Shown here piece by piece: positions 16,921-25,294 of a stretch of 64,000 bases of DNA. Origin of the DNA: Yeosuana aquiaggeris (GTDB taxonomy: Bacteria > Bacteroidota > Bacteroidia > Flavobacteriales > Flavobacteriaceae). The translations under genes and the position numbers were made by a program. Position 1 is the first letter of the stretch. Every line of letters begins with the position of its first letter. The stretch lies in the NCBI RefSeq assembly GCF_044003965.1, contig NZ_JBAWKC010000001.1, forward strand, positions 806,001-870,000, in the 5' to 3' direction. A model generated the notes under the pieces. It ran no database searches. It was not told the DNA's origin and saw nothing but the letters and a program-made list of their open reading frames with translations.

Positions 16921-17355
16921 TTAACTAGAGGTATCTGCAATTATTTTCCATTCACCCTCAATTCTTTTAAAAATAATCATAAAGATCCCTGTGGCATTAC
17001 CAACAGTGCGCTTTAAATGGTATTCTCCCATGACATAATAAGCTTCATCTGTTATTTTTGAAATATCGTTTATTTTAAAACTTAAAATGCCTGTATGGTC
17101 TGGTGTTGGATAAGCCTGTTTATATCGGTCTAAGGTATTTTCCCAACCATAAGTAACGCCGTTACTTCCATAAAATTTAAGAGAATCACTTTTCCAGTAC
17201 CCTTCCATAAACGCTTCTATATTATTTTCAGACCAGGCTAAGCGTTGCGCCTTCAGTACAGCCATTATAGCCTCTTTATCTTCTTGTTCTGTAGTTTGAG
17301 AAAAACTTGCGTGGCTTAAAATAAGTGTACAAATAACTAAAATATATTTTTTCAT
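16921..17355 (-). CDS. Secreted NTF2-like (DUF4440/SnoaL) protein
   Basis: A signal peptide (MKKYILVICTLILSHASFSQ) precedes a single NTF2-like cone fold. Visible are the helix AIMAVLKAQRLAWSENNIEAFMEGY, the strand pair SLKFYGSNGVTYGWE, and the final strands GIFMIIFKRIEGEWKIIADTSS. This matches the DUF4440 / ketosteroid-isomerase-like group. Catalytic residues are not defined for this group, so the reaction is unknown. It is the first gene of the operon with the GNAT and Gfo/Idh genes. Confidence 0.8.
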   Translation of the reverse strand: MKKYILVICTLILSHASFSQTTEQEDKEAIMAVLKAQRLAWSENNIEAFMEGYWKSDSLKFYGSNGVTYGWENTLDRYKQAYPTPDHTGILSFKINDISKITDEAYYVMGEYHLKRTVGNATGIFMIIFKRIEGEWKIIADTSS

Positions 17356-17446
17356 GGATTTTAATGGCTATAATGAGGTTGTATTTATTTTTTAATGTGA
17401 GTAAAAATAGCAAAATCTTATTTTAAAAATGTTAAACGTCGATTAT

Positions 17447-17543
17447 TTTGACAACTAATATTTTTTTAACTAAAGTTCATTTCTATTCATCGATTAAATA
17501 GTGCTAAGCGATTTGTAGTTTATATATTTACTTAGTTGTCAAA
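17447..17543. repeat. 12-bp perfect inverted repeat in a divergent intergenic region
   Basis: TTTGACAACTAA (17447-17458) and TTAGTTGTCAAA (17532-17543) are exact reverse complements separated by 73 nt. They lie in the 236-nt gap between the NTF2-like operon and the STAS gene. They could be paired operator half-sites, ends of a small mobile element, or a long-range hairpin. Confidence 0.45.
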
Positions 17544-17591
17544 TGATTAATAGCCCAAGTTTATCGTTTAACCATTTTAATTTATGTTATT

Positions 17592-17870
17592 ATGAACCTC
17601 AAAATTACCCACTGCAACAATTTTTTTAAATTGAAAGGCATTCTAGATCGAAAAAATTTATCCTTATTTTATAGAGAATTCAATGATATCTTCGACAGAG
17701 AAAATTCTCTTACCATCAGTATTGAAGAAGTTGAATGGATGGACCGTTATGGCGTAAAAGCTATGACCGAACTTCATAATGAGGCGATCTCTAAAAACAA
17801 AAAATTATCTATTATTGGTATGGGTTGCAGAGATTTATATGATCATTTTAAATATCAAACAACCGCCTAA
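17592..17870 (+). CDS. Stand-alone STAS-domain protein
   Basis: A 92-residue protein with the STAS-like pattern: strand ITHCNNFFKLKGILD, helix LSLFYREFNDIF, strand LTISIEEVEWMDRYGVKAM, helix, and strand KLSIIGMGC. The usual phosphorylatable Ser at the DSSG position of anti-sigma antagonists reads MDRYG here. A SpoIIAA-type partner-switching role by Ser phosphorylation is therefore unlikely. No sigma factor, anti-sigma factor or transporter is adjacent. It converges end-to-end with the DUF4407 gene. Confidence 0.65.
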   Translation: MNLKITHCNNFFKLKGILDRKNLSLFYREFNDIFDRENSLTISIEEVEWMDRYGVKAMTELHNEAISKNKKLSIIGMGCRDLYDHFKYQTTA

Positions 17871-18971
17871 TTAAAAAGCGTTTTTTTGATGTTTATAAAA
17901 AGCGTCTGCCTGTAATTGCATAAGCTCACGTGCTTTTTTCCTTTTGTAGTTATATAATTCGTCTTCATTTTCTATATCAGTATAAATGCGGTCGTTTATG
18001 GCATAGTCAGCTTTAAGCATAGCCTCTCTTTGGTGTTTGTTTTGAAGCACATTGGTTTTTATAGCTGTTTCCTGATCTTCTAATTTAAAGTCATAAGAGC
18101 TTTTAGGAGATAATAATTTAGCTAATATTGGTGAGGTTTCAATGGCTAAAAATAGCAGAAAAATAAAAAACGAGGGTAACCAAGGAAGTTTATCCAATGC
18201 ATTAACGCGCGCCATTAAACCATCAAAATTATTAATGATGGGTTGTGTATTTACAACCTGCACTTCATAATCTCCTTTAAGTGCGGCAATCTGTGCTTCT
18301 GCCGAAGTAATTTTAGCTTTATTCTCAATCTTTAATTGTTGTAATTCTGCTAATAAAGCATCATGCTTTTCTCTCTTTTCTTTATAAACAGGGCCTTTTC
18401 CCAGTAATTTCGTACCTGCAGTGCCTTCTGCTTCAGCTATATAAGTGTCATAAAGGGCGTTAACTTCAGCTTCTTTTACTTCAATTTGTTGTTGTAAAGC
18501 AGTAATTTCTTTATATAAATTTTCTATGGATGGATTGAACTGATTGGCAATTTGATTCTTATTAGCAAGGGTTAAGTTGTTTTTTTGTTCTAATAAAACC
18601 TGATTAATTTCTTTTTCAAAAATCTTTAATTCAAGAGGTTTTGCAATAACGACAGCAATGATTATTGCCAATAAAATTCTTGGAGATGCTTGTATCAGTT
18701 CATCAATTACATTCCCCGTTTTTTTAATGGTTGAGACTATAAATCTATCTAAATTAAAAATGAGTAAACCCCAAATAAGTCCAAAGAAAATGGCGGTATA
18801 GAGATTGTCAAAAACAGTGTAAAGCGCATAGCTTGCAGCAATAAAGGCCATCAAAGCCGTAAAAAAAACAGTAGCACCTATACCTGCGTATTTATTTTGT
18901 TCTCCAACAGAACAGTTTTCTAAAATTTGGGTGTCAGAGCCTGAGCAGACAATAAAAAATTGCTTTAACAT
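17871..18971 (-). CDS. DUF4407 membrane protein with coiled coil
   Basis: The N-terminal motif FFIVCSGSDTQILENCSVGEQNKYAGIGATVFF is diagnostic of DUF4407. Three hydrophobic segments lie at about residues 30-60, 65-85 and 90-120. A long Glu/Lys/Gln-rich coiled coil (about 140-240) follows, then a fourth membrane segment (LPWLPSFFIFLLFLAIE) and a charged C-terminal tail. The coiled coil should sit in the periplasm. The family is common in Bacteroidota and functionally uncharacterised. It is a single gene, with its stop abutting the STAS stop. Confidence 0.85.
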   Translation of the reverse strand: MLKQFFIVCSGSDTQILENCSVGEQNKYAGIGATVFFTALMAFIAASYALYTVFDNLYTAIFFGLIWGLLIFNLDRFIVSTIKKTGNVIDELIQASPRILLAIIIAVVIAKPLELKIFEKEINQVLLEQKNNLTLANKNQIANQFNPSIENLYKEITALQQQIEVKEAEVNALYDTYIAEAEGTAGTKLLGKGPVYKEKREKHDALLAELQQLKIENKAKITSAEAQIAALKGDYEVQVVNTQPIINNFDGLMARVNALDKLPWLPSFFIFLLFLAIETSPILAKLLSPKSSYDFKLEDQETAIKTNVLQNKHQREAMLKADYAINDRIYTDIENEDELYNYKRKKARELMQLQADAFYKHQKNAF

Positions 18972-19040
18972 AACTTGATTGATTTTTGATTGATTGTCTA
19001 TTAGAACGTTAAAGTATGAGATTTGTTACATGAATTGATA

Positions 19041-19074
19041 AAAAAACAGCCAAGCTAAACTTGGCTGTTTTTTT
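19041..19074 (-). terminator. Bidirectional-looking terminator after the BlaI/M56 operon
   Basis: CAGCCAAG (19047-19054), loop CTAAA, CTTGGCTG (19060-19067), flanked by A6 on the left and T7 on the right. It therefore reads as a terminator on both strands. It ends the M56/BlaR1-like transcript and shields the DUF4407 gene. Confidence 0.9.
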
Positions 19075-19089
19075 AAATGCTGTATTTTT

Positions 19090-20418
19090 CTAATCTTTTG
19101 AAAGTTCTAATTCTTTTTTAGCTAAGTCTGAATATTTATTATAAAGAATCATTGTGTCGTCATACATTTTCCTAAGATCGTGAAGGTTTCCTTTTTTTTC
19201 TTTAAAATAAATTTGCATGGCTTCAGCATATGTTTTTACTTTTTCATCATAATTTTTCTTGGCTTCTAATAATCCTTTTGAAGGATTATTTGGTTCATGT
19301 GGGAATGGTGGCGGCGGTGGTGGAAGATCCATAACATCACCTTGCACCACTCTGGGAGCTGTTGGAGCAGGTGGGGGTGGTGGAAAGACAGGAAAGAGCT
19401 CAGCCGTTTTTCGTTGGGTAACAGACATCTTGTTATATAGATAGTTTAAGCGCTCTTTTTCTTCTTTTTTCACAATGAACTCATTACTTTCTGACATTAA
19501 ATTGTACTTTTTTGCAAGTTGGTTATATTCAGTAATTTCTATAAGAGTGGCTTTTTGTTGATGTGTTACAATTTGTTTATTGCTAAAACTAAAGGTTAAA
19601 ATAACTAATAACGGTAATAGGATAAAACTTTTAATCCATAAGCTCTGTTTTGATGTTTGTGTTTTCATAATTGTAAATCGTTTTTTGATTGATGAATAAT
19701 TAATGGCATTTGCCAATTGGGTTTCAGATGCATTTGATGAGAATGCCAATAAAATTTGTTGATATTTAGAAGGTATAACACCCTTATTTAAAACGGATTG
19801 GTCTGCTAAAAATTCATGGTTTAATTTAATGCTACGCTTTATTAAATAGATGAACGGATTAAACCAAAATAGTATTTGGAATATTTCAATAAACACGACA
19901 TCTATACTATGTTTCTGTTTTGCATGGGTTTCTTCATGCAATAAAACTTCTATAGGTATTTGATGCGATTCAAACTTCTGTTTATTTAAAAAAATGTAAC
20001 TGAAAAATGTATGCGGAATTACTAAATCTTGTAGCAGAACATTAATGAGACTTTCGTTTTTAAATTTAGGATTCCGTTTAATTTTAATAACTAGTTCCAA
20101 TAAGTTTTTTAAAAACTTGAAACCAAAAAGGAAAACGCCCAAACCATAAATACTCCATAAAACAATGGGTAAGTAAGCTGCCAGTGTTGTTTTTGTTATT
20201 GTATTTTGAGGTATTTCAGTAGAAAATAAAGGTGCTTCTTGAGGGATAATCTCTCTATATTCTGTAAATGTAATTAAAGGAATGACAAATGCTAAAACTA
20301 AAGATGCTATTAAATAAAAGCGCTTAAAGTTGTGAAAACTTTCTTTTTCCAACAATAATTTATAGAAACCGTAAAAGACAGCTAAGCACAAACCAGATTT
20401 TAATATATAGATTTCCAT
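19090..20418 (-). CDS. BlaR1-like M56 family membrane metallopeptidase
   Basis: N-terminal membrane helices surround an M56 peptidase domain with the zinc motif HEETH (in EVLLHEETHAKQKHSIDV) and downstream NHEFLADQ. A further membrane helix is near residue 260 (SFILLPLLVILTFSFS). The periplasmic C-terminus is Pro-rich (two runs of PPPPP) and charged. The penicillin-binding sensor domain of staphylococcal BlaR1 is absent. By family, the activated protease cleaves or triggers loss of the BlaI repressor encoded just upstream (stop and start two bases apart). The signal sensed is unknown. Confidence 0.87.
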   Translation of the reverse strand: MEIYILKSGLCLAVFYGFYKLLLEKESFHNFKRFYLIASLVLAFVIPLITFTEYREIIPQEAPLFSTEIPQNTITKTTLAAYLPIVLWSIYGLGVFLFGFKFLKNLLELVIKIKRNPKFKNESLINVLLQDLVIPHTFFSYIFLNKQKFESHQIPIEVLLHEETHAKQKHSIDVVFIEIFQILFWFNPFIYLIKRSIKLNHEFLADQSVLNKGVIPSKYQQILLAFSSNASETQLANAINYSSIKKRFTIMKTQTSKQSLWIKSFILLPLLVILTFSFSNKQIVTHQQKATLIEITEYNQLAKKYNLMSESNEFIVKKEEKERLNYLYNKMSVTQRKTAELFPVFPPPPPAPTAPRVVQGDVMDLPPPPPPFPHEPNNPSKGLLEAKKNYDEKVKTYAEAMQIYFKEKKGNLHDLRKMYDDTMILYNKYSDLAKKELELSKD

Positions 20419-20420
20419 AT

Positions 20421-20786
20421 TTATTTGTTTTTAAGTTGGTTGTCTATTAGAGTTTTTAAGTCTTCCAATTCTTCTTTTGTGAGATTGGTTTCTTTGGTAA
20501 AAAATGATGCAAACTGAGAAGCACTATCATTAAAAAAGTTTTTTATAAGACCGTTTACATGCTTGGAGAAATAATCTTTCTTTTTAACTAGCGGATAATA
20601 TTCTCTAGAATTTCCATATAATTTATAGGCAATAAAACCCTTATCCGTCATGCGTTTTAAAAGAGTCGCTACGGTTGTTGTTGCTGGTTTTGGTTCTGGA
20701 TAGGCATCAAGTAAATCTTTCATAAAAGCTTTTTCAAGCTTCCATAAATAGTTCATTAAATCTTCCTCAGTTTTTGATAGTTGCAT
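20421..20786 (-). CDS. BlaI/MecI-family transcriptional repressor
   Basis: A winged-helix repressor, 121 residues from the ATG at 20786. I prefer this to an upstream ATG because that extension (through MFYVCR) would cover the promoter. Features: QLSKTEEDLMNYLWKLEKAFMKDLL at the start, recognition helix TTVATLLKRMTDKGFI, wing YKLYGNSREYYPLV, and a C-terminal dimerisation helix region ending in EELEDLKTLIDNQL. It represses its own operon with the M56 protease through the two TACA-type operators just upstream. Derepression follows cleavage by the M56 partner in the known systems. Confidence 0.92.
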   Translation of the reverse strand: MQLSKTEEDLMNYLWKLEKAFMKDLLDAYPEPKPATTTVATLLKRMTDKGFIAYKLYGNSREYYPLVKKKDYFSKHVNGLIKNFFNDSASQFASFFTKETNLTKEELEDLKTLIDNQLKNK

Positions 20787-20807
20787 TTCTACATTATTAG
20801 AATTAAC

Positions 20808-20849
20808 TCTACAAACATAGAACAAATAGTTTAATTCTACAAATGTAGA
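20808..20849 (-). promoter_or_regulatory. Two BlaI-type operators coinciding with the promoter
   Basis: TCTACAAATGTAGA (20836-20849, perfect palindrome with a TACA..TGTA core) and TCTACAAACATAGA (20808-20821, imperfect) lie 28 bp apart upstream of the repressor gene. Read on the minus strand, the near copy contains TATGTTTG, an exact TAnnTTTG -7 box. The far copy supplies TTTG 20 nt upstream, as a -33 element. Both promoter elements would thus be covered by repressor. TACA/TGTA cores are known BlaI/MecI targets. Confidence 0.7.
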
Positions 20850-20869
20850 GTAAAGATTAAAATAAAAAC

Positions 20870-21730
20870 TTATGCTTTTTTAGATCGAATACTTTCAATT
20901 ACAACTGTTACTAGTATTAATGAACCACCAAAAAAAGTATTCCAAGTAGGGATTTCTTTCAGGAAAAAGTAAGCCATTATAATGCCTAAAACGGGTTGTA
21001 AACTATTAATGATACTGGCGGTACTCACCGAAAAGTATTTTAAACTATGAATAAACATAGAATGACCAATAGCCGTCGTGATTAATGCTAATAAAATAAC
21101 ATAAGGGTATTGGGTGGTGATATTACTGATATCCATAGTCAGCATAAATGGAATTAGTAATACGGATAAAATCAAAATTTGGTGCATCATAAGCGCTGTC
21201 CCACTGTACTGACTTATATGACGTTTCAAAGTAAGATTCCGCAAAGCGTAACATAGGGCCGAAAAAAGACCTAATAAAATGCCTTTTACTTGACTGCTTT
21301 CAAAGTCAAATTTAGGTGCGAGAATATAAATACCTATTAAAACAATAATGCCTAAAAACACATGAATAATATTTAGTTTAGTTTTAATAAATAATGGTTC
21401 CAATAAAGCGGTAATAACAGGAAACGTAAAAAGGGAAAGCATGCCTAAAGCCACATTTGACATTTTTAAAGCATAGAAATAGGTGATCCAATGCGTTCCT
21501 AAAAGAACCGCACTTAATAGGATAGTTGAAAAGTCTTTTTTTGATTTAATTTTAATGTCGAACTTTCGGTATCTGCAAAATAAATAGAGAAACAAACCTC
21601 CTAAAGCACTTCTACACCAAATGATTACTGGTGTAGGTAAATCAATAAATTTACCTAATACGCCCGAAGTACTTATAAATAGGGTGCCTATTAATAGTTC
21701 AAGAAGGTGGTTGGTATGCTGGTTTTTCAT
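20870..21730 (-). CDS. EamA-family (DMT) transporter
   Basis: A 286-residue protein with about ten hydrophobic helices arranged as two EamA repeats. The first begins LLIGTLFISTSGVLGKFI and the second LGLFSALCYALRNLTLKR. The late motif INSLQPVLGIIMAYFFLKEIPT is typical. DMT carriers usually export amino acids or related metabolites; the substrate is not readable. Its ATG directly follows the stop of the M20 dipeptidase gene (TAA-ATG). The pair may therefore be one transcript, perhaps linking peptide hydrolysis with amino-acid efflux. Confidence 0.87.
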   Translation of the reverse strand: MKNQHTNHLLELLIGTLFISTSGVLGKFIDLPTPVIIWCRSALGGLFLYLFCRYRKFDIKIKSKKDFSTILLSAVLLGTHWITYFYALKMSNVALGMLSLFTFPVITALLEPLFIKTKLNIIHVFLGIIVLIGIYILAPKFDFESSQVKGILLGLFSALCYALRNLTLKRHISQYSGTALMMHQILILSVLLIPFMLTMDISNITTQYPYVILLALITTAIGHSMFIHSLKYFSVSTASIINSLQPVLGIIMAYFFLKEIPTWNTFFGGSLILVTVVIESIRSKKA

Positions 21731-23119
21731 TTATTTAGAAAGCTCAGCATAATACTTATAGAAATATGGAATGGTTTCAATGCCTTTATAAAAATTGAAA
21801 ACTCCAAAATGTTCGTTAGGTGAATGAATGGCATCGCTATCTAATCCAAATCCCATTAAAATGGTTTTACTTTTAAGTTCTTGTTCAAATAAAGCAACAA
21901 TAGGAATACTGCCGCCACTTCGCTGTGGAATTGGTTTTTTTCCAAAGGTTGCCTCATAAGCCATGGATGCCGCCTGGTAACCAATGTTATCAATAGGCGT
22001 CACATAACCCTGACCGCCGTGATGTGGCGTTACTTTTACTTTGACGCCTTTTGGAGCGATACTTTCAAAGTGTTTTGCAAAAAGCTTAGTAATTTCTTCC
22101 CAGTCTTGATGTGGTACTAAACGCATAGATATTTTGGCATGTGCTTTACTGGCAATGACGGTTTTCGCACCCTCTCCAATATAACCGCCCCAAATACCAT
22201 TAACATCTAGTGTTGGTCTTATGGAATTACGTTCGTTGGTTGTATAACCGGCTTCTCCGTAAACAGACTCTATATCTAAAGCTTTTTTATAGTTTTCTAA
22301 TGAAAACGGCGCTTTAGCCATTTCTGCCCGCTCTTCTTGAGTAAGATTTTCTACCTTATCATAAAATCCGGGGATGGTAATATGATTATTTTCATCATGT
22401 AGTGAAGCAATCATTTTTGTTAATACGTTAATTGGATTTGCCACAGCACCGCCATATAATCCAGAATGTAAATCCCTATTGGGTCCTGTAACCTCTACTT
22501 CAACATAACTTAATCCGCGTAAACCAGTCGTTATAGAAGGCACATCATTGGCAATCATTCCTGTATCTGAAATTAGAATGATATCATTTTTAAGTTTTTC
22601 CTGATTGGATTTCACAAATTTTGAAAGATTGACACTTCCAACTTCTTCCTCACCTTCAATCATAAACTTTACATTACATGGAAGCTGATTGGTTTTTGTC
22701 ATAAACTCCAGCGCTTTAACATGCATATACATCTGGCCTTTATCATCACAAGCGCCTCTGGCAAATATGGCACCTTGCGGATGTGAGTCCGTTTTTTTAA
22801 TCACTGGTTCAAATGGCGGAGAAGTCCAGAGCTCTAATGGGTCTGCTGGTTGCACATCATAATGTCCATAAACCAAAATAGTTGGCAAGTTTTTATCAAT
22901 AATTTTTTCACCATAAACAATAGGGTACCCTTCAGTTTTACAAATTTCCACATGGTCACAACCGGCCTTTTCAAGACTGATTTTTACAGCTTCAGCAGTT
23001 TTTAAAACATCATTTTTATAGGCTGAATCAGCGCTTATTGATGGAATTTTAAGAAGCTCAACAAGTTCATTTAAAAAACGCTCTTGATGTTCTTGAAGGT
23101 ATGATTTTATGTTTTTCAT
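21731..23119 (-). CDS. M20-family dipeptidase
   Basis: A two-zinc peptidase of the CNDP/PepV-like branch. Metal ligands and catalytic residues visible: VYGHYDVQP (His, and catalytic Asp two residues on), GACDDKG (bridging Asp), EGEEEVGS (catalytic Glu and ligand Glu), ISDTG (Asp) and IHSPNEHFG (His). The lid/dimerisation domain occupies the middle (about 190-360). There is no signal peptide, so it is cytoplasmic. It probably cleaves dipeptides released during protein or peptide use. A TACTTTTG box (23140-23147 on the minus strand) is a possible -7 element upstream. Confidence 0.92.
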   Translation of the reverse strand: MKNIKSYLQEHQERFLNELVELLKIPSISADSAYKNDVLKTAEAVKISLEKAGCDHVEICKTEGYPIVYGEKIIDKNLPTILVYGHYDVQPADPLELWTSPPFEPVIKKTDSHPQGAIFARGACDDKGQMYMHVKALEFMTKTNQLPCNVKFMIEGEEEVGSVNLSKFVKSNQEKLKNDIILISDTGMIANDVPSITTGLRGLSYVEVEVTGPNRDLHSGLYGGAVANPINVLTKMIASLHDENNHITIPGFYDKVENLTQEERAEMAKAPFSLENYKKALDIESVYGEAGYTTNERNSIRPTLDVNGIWGGYIGEGAKTVIASKAHAKISMRLVPHQDWEEITKLFAKHFESIAPKGVKVKVTPHHGGQGYVTPIDNIGYQAASMAYEATFGKKPIPQRSGGSIPIVALFEQELKSKTILMGFGLDSDAIHSPNEHFGVFNFYKGIETIPYFYKYYAELSK

Positions 23120-23178
23120 GTTTAAAATGGTATTTATTTCAAAAGTAATAAAATTTGAAGGTTTTTAAGAGGTATGTG

Positions 23179-23208
23179 TTTGCAATTTAAAAATCTTGAT
23201 TATATTTG
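23179..23208 (+). promoter_or_regulatory. Promoter of the tRNA-Leu gene
   Basis: TTTG (23179-23182), 18 nt, then TATATTTG (23201-23208), an exact TAnnTTTG -7 box of the Bacteroidota primary sigma factor. The mature tRNA begins 11 nt after the box, the expected distance for a short 5' leader. Confidence 0.7.
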
Positions 23209-23218
23209 CAATCCTTTT

Positions 23219-23303
23219 GCGGGCGTGGTGGAATTGGTAGACACGCTAGACTTAGGATCTAGTGCCGTGAGGTGTGGGAGTTCGAGTCTCCCCGCCCGCA
23301 CCA
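23219..23303 (+). tRNA. tRNA-Leu(UAG)
   Basis: Acceptor stem GCGGGCG pairs with CGCCCGC, followed by discriminator A and an encoded CCA. The D arm contains the GGTAGAC loop of class II tRNAs. The anticodon stem CTAGA/TCTAG encloses the loop CTTAGGA, giving anticodon UAG, which reads CUA and other CUN codons. A long variable arm (TGCCGTGAGGTG) and the T loop TTCGAGT complete it. The length with CCA is 85 nt. Confidence 0.98.
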
Positions 23304-23310
23304 AAAAGGA

Positions 23311-23341
23311 AAAAGCCAGGATGGAAATCTTGGCTTTTTTT
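23311..23341 (+). terminator. Terminator of the tRNA-Leu gene
   Basis: AAAGCCAGGAT, loop GGAA, ATCTTGGCTTT, with one G-T pair, then T7. The A-rich left side may let it also stop the convergent GH13 gene. Confidence 0.85.
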
Positions 23342-23379
23342 ATTTAAGTTTAATTTGGACTAATTCAAATAATTTCAAA

Positions 23380-25113
23380 TTAATTTAGCTTAAATAGTAT
23401 GGCTTGATAGGGTTTAAGACTGATCGTGTTTTCAGTAGCATCAACGGTTTTATAATTATTTATTAAGGGTTCAAGAATCATTTTAATTTCCGGTAATTCA
23501 ATTTTTGATTCGTGATTCGTAAAATTAAGCAACACGAGTATTTTTTCAGTATTTAAAGTTCTGGTGTAGGCATAAATATCCGGGTGTTCGGCTTGTAATA
23601 GGTCATATTTGCCATAAACTAGAACCTCATTTTCTTTTCTGAGTTTCACCATTTTTATAAAGTGATTGAGCACACTATTTGGGTCTTTATTCTGCGCTGA
23701 AACATTTATGTCTTTATAATTGTCATTAACAGGTAGCCAAGGTTCTCCTGAAGTAAATCCTGAATTTTTTGAATCATCCCATTGCATAGGAGTTCTGCCA
23801 TTATCTCGAGAAAGAAAGTTGAGTTTTTTCATAAATAACGCCATGTCTTCACCATCGGAAAGCGCTTTTTTATATCCGTTGAGCGCTGCAATATCTTTGT
23901 ATTGCGAAATAGAATCAAAATTAATGTTGGTCATTCCAATTTCATCTCCATAGTATATGTATGGTGTGCCTCTCATACTTAATAAAAAAGTATTAAGCAT
24001 TTTTGCCGAAACGTCTCTAAATTCTGGACTATCATTTCCAAATCTGCTGACTATACGCGCAACATCATGATTGGAAAGAAATATGGAAATCCATCCGTTT
24101 TTAGCAAATGATGTATCCCATTTTGTAAATACTTCTTTTAAATTGGCTAAGTTGTAACCATCTAGTGAATTGACTAAATCAACACTTTCAAAATGGTAGG
24201 CCATTTGCAGTTCATTTCTACTGGCATCAACAAGATCATGCGCGTCTTTTAAAGTGCTGCCAGCACCTTCTGAAACGGCGAAAACATCATATTTACTAAG
24301 AACTTGATTATACATTTCTTTTAAATAAGAGTGCAAATTTGGTCCCATACCATAATACTTAATGATTTCTTTCTGATAACCTTCCGGTAACTTTGGAAAG
24401 GTTGTGTCTTTGCTTACAAATTGAAAAGCATCTAAACGGAAACCGTCAACTCCTTTATCTGCCCAGAATTTCATAATGTCATAAACCTCTTGTCTAACTT
24501 TTGGATTTTCCCAGTTTAAGTCGGGTTGCTTTTGTGAAAAATAATGCAAATAATAAGCATTAGTTATTGAGTCATATTTCCAGGCTTCACCTTTTTCGTC
24601 AAAAAAGCTCCAGCGGTAATTAGGTTTTCCATTTTCTGCTGGCCACCAATGGTAGTAATCTCTATAGGGGTTATCTCTTGAACTACGTGATTGCTTAAAC
24701 CATTCATGTTCATCACTACTGTGATTGACTACCACATCCATAACAAATTTAATACCTCTGTCATGTATTCCTTTTAGTAAATTATCAAAGTCTTCCATGC
24801 TGCCAAATTCTTTCATGATAGCTCTGTAATCACTTATATCGTAGCCATTGTCGTCATTGGGTGAATCATAGATTGGATTTAACCAAATCATGTTTACTCC
24901 TAAACTTTTTATATAGTCTAGTTTTTCTATGATACCATTTAAATCGCCAACTCCATCTCCATTAGAATCTTTAAAACTTCTAGGGTAAATCTGATATACA
25001 ACACCTTCTTTCCACCAGGCTTTATCAGGAACTATTGATTTTTCTTTTTGTTTATTATTTGAACATCCCATAATTACTAATACAATCAAAAAATTAATCA
25101 ATATATTTTTCAT
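23380..25113 (-). CDS. GH13 alpha-glucosidase, lipoprotein
   Basis: Start at the ATG 25113 gives a lipoprotein signal ending VIMGC (lipid Cys near residue 17), so it is anchored in the outer membrane or faces the periplasm. GH13 motifs: YPRSFKDSNGDGVGDL, MDVVVNHSS, the nucleophile Asp228 in GFRLDAF, acid/base Glu282 in AVSEGAG, and transition-state Asp350 in SNHDVAR. Ala follows the nucleophile; in this subgroup Ala/Thr there goes with alpha-1,4 preference and Val with alpha-1,6. It has its own upstream LacI-type palindrome shared with the SusC promoter. Trehalose or sucrose as substrate is possible, since a trehalase lies in the same locus. Confidence 0.9.
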   Translation of the reverse strand: MKNILINFLIVLVIMGCSNNKQKEKSIVPDKAWWKEGVVYQIYPRSFKDSNGDGVGDLNGIIEKLDYIKSLGVNMIWLNPIYDSPNDDNGYDISDYRAIMKEFGSMEDFDNLLKGIHDRGIKFVMDVVVNHSSDEHEWFKQSRSSRDNPYRDYYHWWPAENGKPNYRWSFFDEKGEAWKYDSITNAYYLHYFSQKQPDLNWENPKVRQEVYDIMKFWADKGVDGFRLDAFQFVSKDTTFPKLPEGYQKEIIKYYGMGPNLHSYLKEMYNQVLSKYDVFAVSEGAGSTLKDAHDLVDASRNELQMAYHFESVDLVNSLDGYNLANLKEVFTKWDTSFAKNGWISIFLSNHDVARIVSRFGNDSPEFRDVSAKMLNTFLLSMRGTPYIYYGDEIGMTNINFDSISQYKDIAALNGYKKALSDGEDMALFMKKLNFLSRDNGRTPMQWDDSKNSGFTSGEPWLPVNDNYKDINVSAQNKDPNSVLNHFIKMVKLRKENEVLVYGKYDLLQAEHPDIYAYTRTLNTEKILVLLNFTNHESKIELPEIKMILEPLINNYKTVDATENTISLKPYQAILFKLN

Positions 25114-25256
25114 TATTTTGTTATTGAAAAGTTTAAACACTAATTAGGGTAACAATAAGTAAATAAGCTTTTTTTATAAAGCAGATAAATACGAAAACAA
25201 TTTCATAATATTTTTCTGAATTGGTAAATAAAATACCTAAAAAAGAGTGAATAATA

Positions 25257-25276
25257 AACCGATAACGTTTTCGGTT
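25257..25276 (-). promoter_or_regulatory. LacI-type operator, class 1, upstream of GH13
   Basis: AACCGATAACGTTTTCGGTT is a 20-bp palindrome with AACCGA/TCGGTT arms and an AACGTT centre; only one symmetric pair of bases breaks it. It shares CCGAwAACGwTTTCGG with the site at 26573, on the other side of the LacI gene. It sits about 145 nt upstream of the GH13 start. Confidence 0.65.
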
Positions 25277-25294
25277 TAGATTAAAGATTAAAGA

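Noticed and set aside
17592..17870. Anti-sigma factor antagonist (SpoIIAA type) function for the STAS protein
   Set aside because: The phosphorylatable Ser motif is replaced by MDRYG and no sigma or anti-sigma gene is nearby.
19259..19444. Plus-strand frame with Gly-rich runs
   Set aside because: The Gly runs are the reverse of the Pro-rich tail codons of the M56 protease.
20826..23119. EamA and M20 genes as part of the BlaI/M56 operon
   Set aside because: The BlaI promoter and operators lie between them and the repressor gene, so any shared transcript would be read-through only.
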